The notes: generated from the letters alone by a model not told the origin. Counted from the first letter of the stretch, positions 49,693 through 59,369 are shown. The stretch: DNA of 64,000 bases from CAYSUS01 sp964434165 (GCA_964434165.1 CAYSUS010000038.1:3178-67177), one strand, 5' to 3'. Program-made: numbers and translations.

Positions 49693-50193
49693 TCAAGAAC
49701 CCTCCCGCTTCATGCGCGCGCGTTCCAGCGCGGAGAGCCTCGCCGGGTCCACCGGCTCGCCCTCGCCATCGGGCTTCCTGGAGGCCGCCCTCTTCGGCCG
49801 CGCCGGCGCCGCGTCCTCACGCGGCGGCTCCTTTTCAACCCCCGGCTTCTTGTCCTGGCGAGCAAGCTCCAGTTGCGAAGGCTTCGGCTCGGACGCGGGC
49901 TGCGGCGCCGCGGGCGGCGGAGGAACCATGCCCGACGCGCCGACGGGTGCGTCCTCCGCCTCGGCGCTTGGGTCGTCCGGGGGGTCGAGCACCTTCAGGT
50001 AGTCCAGCTCGATGTCGTACCAGGCCATGTCGCCGCGCCCGTCGAACTGCACCAGCGCCCGGCCGCTCATGTTGATCGACTTCACCTGGCCGACCAGCCC
50101 GCGAAAGCGAAGCAGCTCGGGCCGGTCGCCATCGACGACCACCTTCTGATCGGTGTATTCGTGCTTGAGCTTCTCGACCTGGCGGAAGTCCAT
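49693..50193 (-). CDS. SH3-like-domain protein downstream of prfB
   Basis: 166 residues. Residues 1-65 form a small beta-barrel (YTDQKVVVDGDRPELLRFRGLVGQVKSINMSGRALVQFDGRGDMAWYDIELDYLKVL) of SH3-like type. The rest is a disordered Pro/Ala/Lys/Glu tail. The start lies three bases after the prfB stop, so the two are co-translated. This pairing suggests a ribosome- or RNA-associated role, but that is guesswork. Confidence 0.65.
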   Translation of the reverse strand: MDFRQVEKLKHEYTDQKVVVDGDRPELLRFRGLVGQVKSINMSGRALVQFDGRGDMAWYDIELDYLKVLDPPDDPSAEAEDAPVGASGMVPPPPAAPQPASEPKPSQLELARQDKKPGVEKEPPREDAAPARPKRAASRKPDGEGEPVDPARLSALERARMKREGS

Positions 50194-50196
50194 GCG

Positions 50197-51298
50197 TCAG
50201 TTCTGCCCTGCGCGCCAACGAAGGTAGGCGTCGAGAAACCCCTGGATGTTCCCGTCCAGCACGCTGTGGAAACTGCCCACCAGGTGGCCGGTGCGGGCGT
50301 CCTTGACGCGCTGGTCCGGGTGGAGGAAGTAGTTGCGGATCTGCGAGCCGAACCCGGTCTTCGCCATCTGTGTGTACTTGGCGGCCTGCTCGGCCTCGCG
50401 TTTCTCCTCCTCGATCCGCGCCAGCCGGGCGAGGAGCATCTTGCGGGCCGCCGCGCGGTTCTTGTGCTGGCTCCGCTCGTTCTGGCACTGCACGACGATG
50501 CCCGTGGGCTCGTGCGTCAGGCGGATCGCGCTGGAGGTCTTGTTCACGTGCTGGCCGCCCGCCCCGCTGGCCCGGAACGTGTCCTCGCGCACGTCGCCCT
50601 CCCAGTCGACCTCGATGTTCAGCGAGTCGCTGATCTCGGGCGAGACGTCCACGGCGGCGAAGCTGGTCTGGCGCTTGCCCTCGGCGTTGAACGGGCTGAT
50701 CCGCACCAGTCGGTGCATCCCCTGCTCGCCCTTGAGGTAGCCGTAGGCCATCGGGCCGCGCACGGCGATCACCGCGCTGTTGATGCCCGCCTCCTCGTTC
50801 TCCTGGCGGTCGAGCAGGGCCACCTCGTACTCGTTCTTCTGGGCCCAGTTGATGTACATCCGCAGCAGCATCTCGGCCCAGTCGTTCGCGTCCGTGCCGC
50901 CGTCGCGGGCGTTGATGCTGAGGATCGCTCCGTTGCCGTCCAGGGCCCCGCTCAAGAGGGCCTTGGTCTCGAGCTCCTCGAGCTCCTCTTCCAGGGCGGC
51001 GATTTCGTCGGGCACCTCGGCCGCGAACGATGCGTCCTCCTCGGCCATCTCGATCATCGTCATCAGGTCGTCCACGCGGCGCCCGACCGCCTCCAGCGGC
51101 TTGAGCAGGGTCTTCAGGGATTTCAGCTCCGCGACGACCGTCTGCGCGGCTTCCTGGTCGTTCCAGAAGTCGGGGGCCGCCATCCGCTTCTCGATCTCGG
51201 CGGCCTTGGCGCATCTGCCCTGGTAGTCAAAGAGAGTCTCGTAGCTGGATCACGCGCTGCTGAATGGCTTCCGCCCGATCGACAAGCTCCTTGTCCAT
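50197..51298 (-). CDS. prfB: Peptide chain release factor 2 (programmed +1 frameshift)
   Basis: Recognises UAA/UGA stops and triggers peptide release. The first part (MDKELVDRAEAIQQRVIQLRDSL) ends at an in-frame TGA at 51229-51227 (minus strand). After the slippery CTT the frame continues as DYQGRCAKAAEIEKRMAAPDFWNDQ in +1 for about 340 residues. Anticodon-like SPF (VRISPFN) identifies RF2, and GAGGQHVNKTSSAIRLTH contains the catalytic GGQ. CTT-TGA-C matches the classic autoregulatory RF2 frameshift. The start at 51298 is the ATG before DKELVDR. Confidence 0.95.
51222..51236 (-). promoter_or_regulatory. prfB programmed +1 frameshift site
   Basis: Minus-strand sequence TCTCTTTGACTAC: CTT (51232-51230), TGA (51229-51227), then C. 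Low RF2 favours slippage past the UGA, so RF2 tunes its own level. The upstream Shine-Dalgarno-like spacer of the E. coli site is not obvious here. Confidence 0.85.
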
Positions 51299-51470
51299 TA
51301 CGCATCTCCCGAAGGCAGGGGGAAGGGCGCGGCAGTGCTCTCTGTTCCACGCGCCGCTCGCCTGGAAGCGACGGCGCAACGGAAGTCCTCGCCCTTGATG
51401 ACAATCACAAATCATGAATTATACTCGTCGCGGCACGGACCGGTAGCCGCCGTGGCTGCCAGCCCGTCTT

Positions 51471-52787
51471 TCATGCCGCCGACCGCCCCCGCCCCGCGCG
51501 GTCGGCCCTCTTGACCCAGGGGGCGAGCAGGTCGAACGTCCGCTGGGTGGCCCCGAGCTGCCCGGCCACCAGGGCCCTGGCCCGCGTCCCCAGGGCGGCG
51601 GCCGATGCGGGCCGCTCCAGGCAATCCCGCACGAACGCGGCCAGCTCGTCGGCGTCGTGGACCACGACGGCCGCCCGGCGCGCGAGCATCAGGGCCACGA
51701 TGTCGCGGAAGTTCCGCGTGTTGGGTCCGAAGCATACCGCCGCGCCGTACGCGGCCGGTTCAATCATGTTCTGACCGCCGCGGCGCCCCAGGCTCCCGCC
51801 CACGAAGGCGATCCGCGCCGTGCCCCACCAGGCCCCCAGCTCGCCGACCGTGTCCACCAGGAGGATATGGGCCCGCGGCGGGGCCTGGCGCTCCCCGTCC
51901 AGACGGCTTCGCCGCTGCCAGGCCATGCCCGAGCGGTCCAGCAGCCGGGCCACGGCCTCGAACCGCTCGGGGTGCCGGGGCACAAGCACCAGGCGCAGGC
52001 CGGGCCACTCGCCGGACAGCCGCCGGAATGCCTCCAGGGCCGCGGCCTCTTCCGGCTCTTGCGTACTGCCGGCGAGGAACACCACGTCGTCGCGCGCGAA
52101 ACCGGCCAGCCTGGCAAGGCGCCGCGTGGCCGGGTTGTCGCGGTCGGTCCGGGCCCCGTCGAACTTCATCGACCCGGTGACGACGACCGTCTCGGGCCGC
52201 GCGCCCAGCGCGCGGAACCGCTCCGCGTAGGTCTCCTCCTGCGCGGCCACCAGGTCGATCTGCCGCAGCAGGGAGCCGACCAGCCGTCCGATCCGGCGGT
52301 AGCCTCGATAGCTCCGCTCGCTGAGCCGGCCGTTGATCACCGCCACCCGCGCGCCGTGCTCCCGCGCCGCGCGAATGAGATTCGGCCACAGCTCGAGCTC
52401 CGCCAGCACGAGCAGGCTAGGGCGAATACGCTTCATCGCGCTTCGTACCGCCCAACTGAAGTCGAGGGGGCAGTAGAAGACCGTCGCATCGGGATACCGG
52501 GTTCGGGCGGCCGCCAGGCCCGTGGCGGTGGTGGTCGAGACCACGCACTGCCACTCGGGGCGCTCGGCCGCGATCTTTGCCAGCAGCGGGGCCAGCAGGT
52601 GGACCTCGCCCACGCTCACGGCGTGCAGCCAGAGGCACGGCCGCCGCGAGGCGCGCTCGGGCACGCGCCCCAGCAGCTTGGCGGCGTACCCCGCGCGGTA
52701 CTTGCCCTTGCGAACCGCCTGCCACGCCAGCCAGGGCGAGGCGGCCAGGAGCAGGAGGAGATAGACCAGGTTCAGCAGGTACGGCAC
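51471..52787 (-). CDS. waaA: 3-deoxy-D-manno-octulosonic acid (Kdo) transferase
   Basis: Transfers Kdo from CMP-Kdo to lipid A precursor at the inner membrane. It has 438 residues. The N-terminal anchor is LLNLVYLLLLLAASPWLAWQ. The first half has LWLHAVSVGEVHLLAPLL (family H-A-x-S-x-G-E) and ELELWPNLIRAA. The second half has GSMKFDGARTDRDNP, VLVPRHPERFE, AFVGGSLGRRGGQNMIEPAAYGAAVCFGPNTRNF, the CMP-sugar site. Intact and of usual length. Its presence supports a lipid A-bearing outer membrane. Confidence 0.95.
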   Translation of the reverse strand: MPYLLNLVYLLLLLAASPWLAWQAVRKGKYRAGYAAKLLGRVPERASRRPCLWLHAVSVGEVHLLAPLLAKIAAERPEWQCVVSTTTATGLAAARTRYPDATVFYCPLDFSWAVRSAMKRIRPSLLVLAELELWPNLIRAAREHGARVAVINGRLSERSYRGYRRIGRLVGSLLRQIDLVAAQEETYAERFRALGARPETVVVTGSMKFDGARTDRDNPATRRLARLAGFARDDVVFLAGSTQEPEEAAALEAFRRLSGEWPGLRLVLVPRHPERFEAVARLLDRSGMAWQRRSRLDGERQAPPRAHILLVDTVGELGAWWGTARIAFVGGSLGRRGGQNMIEPAAYGAAVCFGPNTRNFRDIVALMLARRAAVVVHDADELAAFVRDCLERPASAAALGTRARALVAGQLGATQRTFDLLAPWVKRADRAGRGRSAA

Positions 52788-52853
52788 GGAGGGGATTCCT
52801 TTCCCTTCACGTCAGAATCCGCAAAAACGGCATGGATCCGCCGAGAGTTCAAG

Positions 52854-52999
52854 CACGAAACACGCATCTCGAAACGCGCAACGGAGATGCTCCAAACCGC
52901 GCGGGCTCCGCCACGCGGCGGACGTTCCACCCGCCGTTTCCGCCATTCCTTCTTTCGGTCAATCGGATTGGTTTCGGGTTTCGAGATTCGAGTTTCGTG
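52854..52999. repeat. Inverted repeat of the TTTCGAGATTCG type in the kdtA-secA spacer
   Basis: A 24-base left arm (52854-52877, CACGAAACACGCATCTCGAA...) pairs at 21 of 24 positions with 52976-52999. Translated, this kind of repeat reads 'HETRISKPETNP', a phrase I know from spurious planctomycete ORFs. So it is a dispersed intergenic element, not a gene. It follows the secA stop (53008) on the minus strand and could serve as its 3' hairpin. Confidence 0.6.
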
Positions 53000-53007
53000 T
53001 TTCTTCC

Positions 53008-56000
53008 CTACACCAGGCTCTTGCCCTTGCGCATGCAGCACGCCTTGTACTTCTTGCCGCTGCCGCAGGGGCATGGATCGTTTCGCCCCACGTGGGGCTG
53101 GCGGTTGCGGATGGGCTCGGGCTTGCGGTCGCCCTGGGTCGCGTCGATGGCCGCCTGCTGCTGCTCGCCGATCTCGCTGGGGGCCGGGGCATCCTGGTGG
53201 ATCGCCTCGGTCTCGGTCCAGGTCGAGCCGACGAAGCCCTCGTCGAGCTGTTCCATGCGGAAGACCAGATCGGTGACGCGCCCGCCGGTCGCGTCCCACA
53301 TCCGCTCGAACAGGCGCATGCCTTCGCGCTTGTACTCGACCTTGGGGTCGACCTGGGCGTACCCCCTCAGGCCCACGCTGGAGCGGAGGTGGTCCATGGC
53401 CAGCAGGTGGTCCTTCCAGGCGGTATCGACGAGCTGGAGCACGAGCGACCGCTCCATCTTGCGCATCTCGGGGCGATAGCGCTCCTCGACGGCGGTGCTC
53501 AACCGGCCGGCCAGTTGCTGGCGGTCGAGCCCGGCGAGCTGTTCCGGCGGCAGATCGCAGTGCAACTGCCGGCGGAGCCAGTCGGAGAGCTCCTCCAGGC
53601 GGCCATTCTCGCGCGTCGCGCCGATGGAGTCGGCCGAGGTCATCTCGCCGTCGAACAGCTCCACGATCTTCTCCTCGACCGCGGCCGAGGCGGCGGCGGC
53701 CTGGCGGGCCGCCACGCGGCTTTGATCGACCAGGAGTGAATGGACCTCGTCGCGCTGCTTGTTCTTGAGGTCCTCGACGCTCAGGTCCACGCCGAACCGC
53801 TCCCGGGCCCAGGCGACCAGCCCGTCGCGGTCGTACCGCTTGTGCCCGCTCGCGTCGCGCGTGGTGAAGTGGTACAGCCCGGCCATGACCGGGTATTCGG
53901 TCTCCTTGTCGCGGTAGGTCTCGTAGGCCTTCTGGCGGATGAGGTCCTTCAGGGCGGCGACGTCCAGCTCGGCGACCTGGTCCAGGTCGAGCGTCACGCC
54001 GAACTTGCGCTGCACCCAGCCGCACACGGAGCGGAGTCCGAACTGCGGATCGAGGAACCGCTCGCCGAAGCTGAGGTCCCTTTTCGACACGGCGTGGCGG
54101 GCGTGCTCCAGAAGAACCTCGGCCACGCCCTCGCGCCCCACCTTCTTCAGATCGCGGTCCCGCAGGTTGGTGTGCCACCGCGTATTGGACCACTTGGCCA
54201 GGGCCTGCCAGCTCCACTCGCGGGGATCGACGTCCTCGGGCAGGTTCTCCTCGATGGCGTCGAGGACCTGCCCCTCGAGCATGCGCTCCGCCTCGTCCTT
54301 GGCCACCGAGTCGGCCGTGGGGAAGTCCATGCCGCGGAAGTCGCGGGCGTCGAGCTCGATCGACAGCTCCTTGCCGGCCCAGTCGGCGAAGGACTCGGTG
54401 CCGTAGTCCTTGTCCATGAACTGACCGACGTGGATGTCGATCTGCTTGTCGATCATCTCCAGGATGAGCTGCTTGCAGTTGGCGCCGTCGAGGATCGCCT
54501 GGCGGTAGCCGTACACCCGCTTGCGCTGCTCGTCCATCACCTCGTCGTACTCGAGCAGGCTCTTGCGGATCTCGAAGTTCCGCTCCTCGACCTTTTTCTG
54601 AGCGCCCTCGATGCGACGGGAGACGAGCTTGCTCTCGATGGCCTCGCCTTCCTGCATGCCCAGCCGGGTGAGGATGTTCTTGACCCACTCGCCGGCGAAG
54701 ATCCGCATCAGGTCGTCTTCCAGCGAGAGGAAGAACCGGCTGGAGCCGGGATCTCCCTGGCGGCCGCACCGGCCGCGGAGCTGGTTGTCGATGCGGCGGG
54801 CCTCGTGCCGCTCGCTGCCTACCACGTGCAGCCCGCCCGTCGCGGCCACCTCGCGGCCCTCGGTCTTCATGTTCTCGCGCTGCTCGATGTCGGTGACCAG
54901 GGCGTCCCACTCCTCCTGGGGCACGTCGAGGCGCGTGGGGTACTTCTCCTGGAGGATCGCCCAGGCCATGGCCTCGGCGTTGCCGCCGAGGATGATGTCG
55001 GTGCCGCGGCCGGCCATGTTCGTGGAGATCGTGACCTGCCCCTTGCGCCCCGCCTGGGCGATGATCTCGGCCTCGCGCTGGTGGTGCTTGGCGTTGAGCA
55101 CCTGGTGCTTGATGCCCCGCTTCTCCAACAGGGACGAGAGCAGTTCGCTGCGCTCGATGGAGACGGTGCCGACGAGGATCGGCCGGCCCGCGCGGTGGAT
55201 GTCGCGGATGCCGCTCTTGGCGATCGATTCCTTCTCCCGCTCCCCCTTGGGGCGGAACTCGATCTTCGCGTCGTCCTCCTCGAGGATCGTCCCCCAGTAC
55301 TCCTCGCCCTTGTGGTTGACAAGCACGTCCCACTTGTGCATCCGCTCGATCTCGTCGATGATCGCCGTGTACTTCTCCATCTCGCTGCGGAAGATGACGT
55401 CGGGATGGTTGATCCGCTTCAGCGGCCTGTTGGTGGGAATGCTGACCACGTCGAGCTTGTAAATCTTCCAGAACTCGCTGGCCTCGGTCATGGCCGTGCC
55501 CGTCATCCCGCAGATCTTGTCGTAGAGCTTGAAGAAGTTCTGGAGGGTGACCGTAGCCAGGGTCTGGTTCTCCTCCTTGATGGGGACGCCCTCCTTGGCC
55601 TCGACGGCCTGGTGCAGCCCGTCGCTCCAGTGCCGGCCGGGCATGAGCCGGCCGGTGAACTCATCGACGATGACCACCTCGCCCCCCTGCACCACGTAGT
55701 TCACGTCGCGCTTGTAGAGATGGTAGGCCTTCAGGGAGTTGTCGATCAGGTGCGGCCACTCCATGTTGCCGGCCGTGTAGAAGCTCTCCACGCCGGCAAG
55801 CTGCTCCGCCGCGCGCACCCCCTCGTCGGTCAGGTGGGCCGTGTGCTCCTTCTCCTTGACCTCGAAGTGGACGTCCCGCTTGAGCTGCCGTGCGATCTTG
55901 TCGGCCTTGGCGTAGCGCGTGACGTCGTCGTGGGCCGGGCCGGAGATGATCAGCGGGGTGCGGGCCTCGTCGATGAGGATGTTGTCCACCTCGTCGACGA

Positions 56001-56706
56001 CCGCATAGTGCAGACGTCCCTGCGACTGCTGGAGATGCTTCGGCCACCGGTCGTCCCCCTTGGCCGCCGGACGCATGTTGTCGCGGAGGTAGTCGAAGCC
56101 GAACTCGTTGTTCGTGCCGTACGTGATGTCGCACTCGTAGGCCGCCTGACGCGCGGACGTGTCCATCTGGCTCTGGATCGCCCCCACCGTCAGGCCCAGC
56201 GCCATGTAGAGCGGTCCCATCCACTCCATGTCGCGGCGCGCGAGGTAGTCGTTGACGGTGACCACGTGGACGCCCCTGCCGGTCAGCGCGTTGAGGTAGG
56301 TCGGCAGCGTCGCCACCAGGGTCTTGCCCTCGCCCGTGACCATCTCGGCGATCTTGCCCTGGTGCAGCACGATGCCGCCCATCAACTGCACGTCGTAGTG
56401 GCGCATCCCCAGCACGCGGCGGCCGGCCTCGCGGCAGACCGCGAAGGCCTCGATGAGCAGATCGTCGAGGGTCTCGCCCGCCGCCAGGCGCTTGCGGAAC
56501 CTGGCCGTCTGCTCCTTCAGCTCCGCGTCGGTCATCTGCTGGTACTTCGGCTCCAGCGCACTGATCGCCGCGATGGTGGGCTGGAGCCTCTTCAGGAACC
56601 GCGCGTTCGACGAGCCGAACATCGCCGTGATCGAACGCTCGACCCCGCGGGCGATCCCGCTGAAGAAGTCCGACACGTATTCCCAGATTCGTTCCAGCAG
56701 TTCCAT
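53008..56706 (-). CDS. secA: Preprotein translocase ATPase SecA
   Basis: Drives secretory proteins through SecYEG. It has 1232 residues, longer than the usual 840-900, as in planctomycetes. NBD1 Walker A MVTGEGKT near 122 and Walker B VVDEVDNILIDEARTPLIISG. The preprotein region and NBD2 include VGTVSIERSELLSSLLE and TISTNMAGRGTDIILGGN. The C-terminus ends in the zinc motif GRNDPCPCGSGKKYKACCMRKG. The extra length lies mainly in an insertion region before the C-terminal linker (about 880-1080: LLEHARHAVSKRDLSFGERFLDPQ, KFGVTLDLDQV). All motor motifs are intact. Confidence 0.97.
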   Translation of the reverse strand: MELLERIWEYVSDFFSGIARGVERSITAMFGSSNARFLKRLQPTIAAISALEPKYQQMTDAELKEQTARFRKRLAAGETLDDLLIEAFAVCREAGRRVLGMRHYDVQLMGGIVLHQGKIAEMVTGEGKTLVATLPTYLNALTGRGVHVVTVNDYLARRDMEWMGPLYMALGLTVGAIQSQMDTSARQAAYECDITYGTNNEFGFDYLRDNMRPAAKGDDRWPKHLQQSQGRLHYAVVDEVDNILIDEARTPLIISGPAHDDVTRYAKADKIARQLKRDVHFEVKEKEHTAHLTDEGVRAAEQLAGVESFYTAGNMEWPHLIDNSLKAYHLYKRDVNYVVQGGEVVIVDEFTGRLMPGRHWSDGLHQAVEAKEGVPIKEENQTLATVTLQNFFKLYDKICGMTGTAMTEASEFWKIYKLDVVSIPTNRPLKRINHPDVIFRSEMEKYTAIIDEIERMHKWDVLVNHKGEEYWGTILEEDDAKIEFRPKGEREKESIAKSGIRDIHRAGRPILVGTVSIERSELLSSLLEKRGIKHQVLNAKHHQREAEIIAQAGRKGQVTISTNMAGRGTDIILGGNAEAMAWAILQEKYPTRLDVPQEEWDALVTDIEQRENMKTEGREVAATGGLHVVGSERHEARRIDNQLRGRCGRQGDPGSSRFFLSLEDDLMRIFAGEWVKNILTRLGMQEGEAIESKLVSRRIEGAQKKVEERNFEIRKSLLEYDEVMDEQRKRVYGYRQAILDGANCKQLILEMIDKQIDIHVGQFMDKDYGTESFADWAGKELSIELDARDFRGMDFPTADSVAKDEAERMLEGQVLDAIEENLPEDVDPREWSWQALAKWSNTRWHTNLRDRDLKKVGREGVAEVLLEHARHAVSKRDLSFGERFLDPQFGLRSVCGWVQRKFGVTLDLDQVAELDVAALKDLIRQKAYETYRDKETEYPVMAGLYHFTTRDASGHKRYDRDGLVAWARERFGVDLSVEDLKNKQRDEVHSLLVDQSRVAARQAAAASAAVEEKIVELFDGEMTSADSIGATRENGRLEELSDWLRRQLHCDLPPEQLAGLDRQQLAGRLSTAVEERYRPEMRKMERSLVLQLVDTAWKDHLLAMDHLRSSVGLRGYAQVDPKVEYKREGMRLFERMWDATGGRVTDLVFRMEQLDEGFVGSTWTETEAIHQDAPAPSEIGEQQQAAIDATQGDRKPEPIRNRQPHVGRNDPCPCGSGKKYKACCMRKGKSLV

Positions 56707-56814
56707 GGCCAGTCCAGACGGAGAGGGGAAAGCTCACCAGGAGCGGGCGTACCCTAAGCGACCCCGGCGCGGCAAGACAGGGGAGGATGGGCGCAATCCG
56801 GTACAGCAACGCAA

Positions 56815-56841
56815 TTTATAGACACTAATACGAATGGTCAA
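56815..56841 (-). promoter_or_regulatory. Candidate secA promoter
   Basis: On the minus strand TTGACC (56841-56836), 15 bp, TATAAA (56820-56815), about 110 bases before the secA ATG. The spacer is two bases short of ideal. The 360-base gap 56707-57066 otherwise holds no gene. The MBL gene on its other side has no equally good promoter. Confidence 0.45.
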
Positions 56842-57066
56842 GAACGGTTGTTCAGAGAGCCATTCCCCAAACAGAGGGAGGAAAGGAACGTTCGCCACAT
56901 CTGCCCCCGGGGTGGGGGCGCCTGGTGACGACCGCGGCAACCGGGTAAGGTCGGGGTGTTCGGGGCTGATGGCCGACGCACCGGGGCCGTTCTCCGACCG
57001 CGGGGGCGAGCGCCGCCTCCAAGACCCAATTCTATACCTTCCTGGTGACGCAAGCAGAGCCCTGAA

Positions 57067-57972
57067 GTGCCTTCCGGCCCCGTATCCGAGGATATTCGCG
57101 GTCAGCTCGTGTTTCTCGGGACCGGCACTTCGCATGGGATCCCGGTGATCGGCTGCGGCTGTGCGACCTGCCGCAGCGAGGACCCCAGGAACCGCCGCAC
57201 GCGGTGCAGCGTGGTGCTCGGCCTGCCCGAGGGAAACCTGCTCGTCGATACCACGCCGGAGCTGCGCCTCCAGCTCCTCCGCGAGGGCATCGGCATCGTG
57301 CACGCGGTGCTGTACACCCATGCCCACGCCGACCACCTGTTCGGGCTAGACGACCTGCGGATCTTTCCCGTGTACCTGGCGCGGGACGTGCCGATCTACT
57401 GCGAGGAGCCGGTCGAGCAGTCGATCCGCCGCGCGTTCCAGTACGCTTTCGATCCGGCCACTCGGGAATACGGGGCGGGAGGCGTTCCGCGGCTCCAGTT
57501 CCGCCGAATCGACACGACGCCGCTGGAGGTGCTGGGGATGCCCGTGGTGCCGGTTCGTTTGCTGCACGGCCGGTACCGAACGCTGGGCTTCCGGTTCGGC
57601 GGCGTCGCGTACTGCACGGACGTCAGCGAGATCCCTCCGGAGAGCATGGAACGGCTCCAGGGGCTCGACGTATTGATCCTCGACTGCCTTCGCCGCGAGC
57701 CGCACGCGACCCACTTCTGCCTGGAGGAGGCCGTGGAGACGGCCCGGCGGCTGTCCCCGCGCCGGGCCGTATTCACCCACATGTGCCACCGGCTGGAGCA
57801 CGAGGCGACAAGCGCCGAGTTGCCGCCGGGCATGGACCTGGCCTACGACGGGATGCGGATCCCCTTGGGGATCTCCCACCCGGCAAGTCCGCCCGCCCCA
57901 CCGCCGAACCAGACCCTGCTTGCCACGCGCGCCGCGGCGTCCCCGACCGATCCGTGCCGAACCGACCCATGA
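57067..57972 (+). CDS. Metallo-beta-lactamase-fold hydrolase (PhnP-like)
   Basis: 301 residues. The start of the fold LVFLGTGTSHGIPVIGCGCATC, then NLLVDTTPELRLQLL and YTHAHADHLFGLDDL near 80 (H-x-H-x-D-H) define the dinuclear zinc site of PhnP/RNase Z-like hydrolases. CDVSEIP and DCLRREPHATHFCLEEAVE supply the remaining Asp/His ligands. The last 35 residues are a Pro/Ala/Thr tail. The GTG at 57067 is used. The stop overlaps the next start (ATGA). Substrate unknown; a cyclic phosphodiester is typical for PhnP. Confidence 0.85.
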   Translation: MPSGPVSEDIRGQLVFLGTGTSHGIPVIGCGCATCRSEDPRNRRTRCSVVLGLPEGNLLVDTTPELRLQLLREGIGIVHAVLYTHAHADHLFGLDDLRIFPVYLARDVPIYCEEPVEQSIRRAFQYAFDPATREYGAGGVPRLQFRRIDTTPLEVLGMPVVPVRLLHGRYRTLGFRFGGVAYCTDVSEIPPESMERLQGLDVLILDCLRREPHATHFCLEEAVETARRLSPRRAVFTHMCHRLEHEATSAELPPGMDLAYDGMRIPLGISHPASPPAPPPNQTLLATRAAASPTDPCRTDP

Positions 57973-59369
57973 AAGAGGAACTTCTCGACCAGCTCGGACC
58001 TTTCGGGCAGCAGCATCTGCTGGCGTTCTGGGACCGGCTCGACGCGTCGCAGCGGGCCGAGCTCGCCCGCCAGATCCACGATCTCGATCTGGCCCTGATC
58101 GACCGTCTCTTCCGGGGCGAGGGTTGTGCCGTGGACGTCCACTCGCTGGCGGCCCGGGCCCGGTCGCCGCGGGCCTTCCGGCTGGACGGCTCCGGCAATC
58201 TCTTCACGCCCGACGAGGCCCGCGAGCGCGGCGCGGAATCCCTGGCGGCGGGCGAAGTCGGGGTCGTCCTCGTCGCCGGCGGCCAGGGGACCCGCCTTGG
58301 GTTCGATCACCCTAAGGGGATGCACCCCATCGGGCCGGTGTCGGGGAAGACTCTCTTCCAGATCCACTTCGAAAAGGTCAGGGCCGCAGCGCGCCGCTGC
58401 GGCGCGGACATCCCGGTCTACGTGATGACCAGCCCGGCGACGGACGAGGAGACGCGCCGGTACCTCGCCGACCAGAATCGGTTCGGTCTGGCCGAGGAGG
58501 ACGTCTTCCTGTTCTGCCAGGGGACGATGCCGGCGGTGGACGCGGAGACCGGCAAGGTGCTTCTGGCCGAGCCGCATTGCCTGGCGCTCAGCCCCGACGG
58601 CCACGGCGGCATGGTCGCCGCTTTCTCCCGCTCCGGCGCGCTGGAGGCGGCGCAAGGCCGCGGCATCCGTCACCTGTTCTATTTCCAGGTGGACAACCCG
58701 CTGGTCGATGTCTGCGGCCGGGAGTTCCTTGGCTATCACCTGCTGAGCGGGTCGGGCATGAGCACCCAGGTGATCGCCAAGCGCGATCCGCTGGAGCGGG
58801 TGGGCAACGTAGTGGACGTGGACGGGCGCCTGCACGTGATCGAGTACAGCGACCTGCCGGAAGACGTGGCGCGGCGGCGAAACCCCGACGGGTCGCTCGC
58901 CATCTGGGCGGGAAGCATCGCCGTGCATGCGATCGACCTGGGATTCCTGGCGCGCATGGTGGACCGTGCCGACGCCATGCCGTTCCACGTGGCCAGGAAG
59001 AAGGTGAACTGCGTCGATCTGTCGGGGCGGCGGATCGCGCCCGAGGAGTCCAACGCGATCAAGTTCGAGCGATTCATCTTCGACCTCCTCCCCGAGGCGG
59101 CCGGGGCGATCGTCGTGGAGGTCGATCCTCGGCTGGCGTTCGCCCCGCTGAAGAACGCGCCGGGCGCTGAGGAGGACACGCCGGAAGCGGTCCGGGCGCG
59201 GCTCTCCGCCCTCTACGCCGGGTGGCTTCGGGCCTGCGGCGTCGAGGTGGCCGCGGACGTGCCGGTCGAGATCAGCCCCCTGTTCGCCATGGACGCCGAG
59301 GAGTTGGCACAGAAGGTGCAACCCGGCAGGAGAATCGACGTGCCGACGTACCTCGGCGTGGTGAGTTGA
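57969..59369 (+). CDS. UDP-sugar pyrophosphorylase (UDPGP/UAP family)
   Basis: 466 residues, eukaryote-like UDPGP type: VVLVAGGQGTRLGFDHPKGMHPIGP near residue 98 (nucleotide loop with L-G and K), VYVMTSPATDEETRRYL, QGTMPAVD, DGHGG near 203 and FQVDNPLVDVCGREFLGYHL near 230. It most resembles UDP-N-acetylhexosamine / UDP-glucose pyrophosphorylases: UTP plus sugar-1-phosphate gives UDP-sugar. Translationally coupled to the upstream hydrolase. With manC and a phosphohexomutase nearby it belongs to a sugar-nucleotide supply group. The exact sugar is undetermined. Confidence 0.88.
   Translation: MKEELLDQLGPFGQQHLLAFWDRLDASQRAELARQIHDLDLALIDRLFRGEGCAVDVHSLAARARSPRAFRLDGSGNLFTPDEARERGAESLAAGEVGVVLVAGGQGTRLGFDHPKGMHPIGPVSGKTLFQIHFEKVRAAARRCGADIPVYVMTSPATDEETRRYLADQNRFGLAEEDVFLFCQGTMPAVDAETGKVLLAEPHCLALSPDGHGGMVAAFSRSGALEAAQGRGIRHLFYFQVDNPLVDVCGREFLGYHLLSGSGMSTQVIAKRDPLERVGNVVDVDGRLHVIEYSDLPEDVARRRNPDGSLAIWAGSIAVHAIDLGFLARMVDRADAMPFHVARKKVNCVDLSGRRIAPEESNAIKFERFIFDLLPEAAGAIVVEVDPRLAFAPLKNAPGAEEDTPEAVRARLSALYAGWLRACGVEVAADVPVEISPLFAMDAEELAQKVQPGRRIDVPTYLGVVS

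Noticed and set aside
53740..56757. A 1005-codon open frame antisense to secA
   Set aside because: Mirror of a clearly conserved gene in GC-rich DNA; the translation is low-complexity (DVHLEL-type repeats of V, L, H, R) and matches no family.
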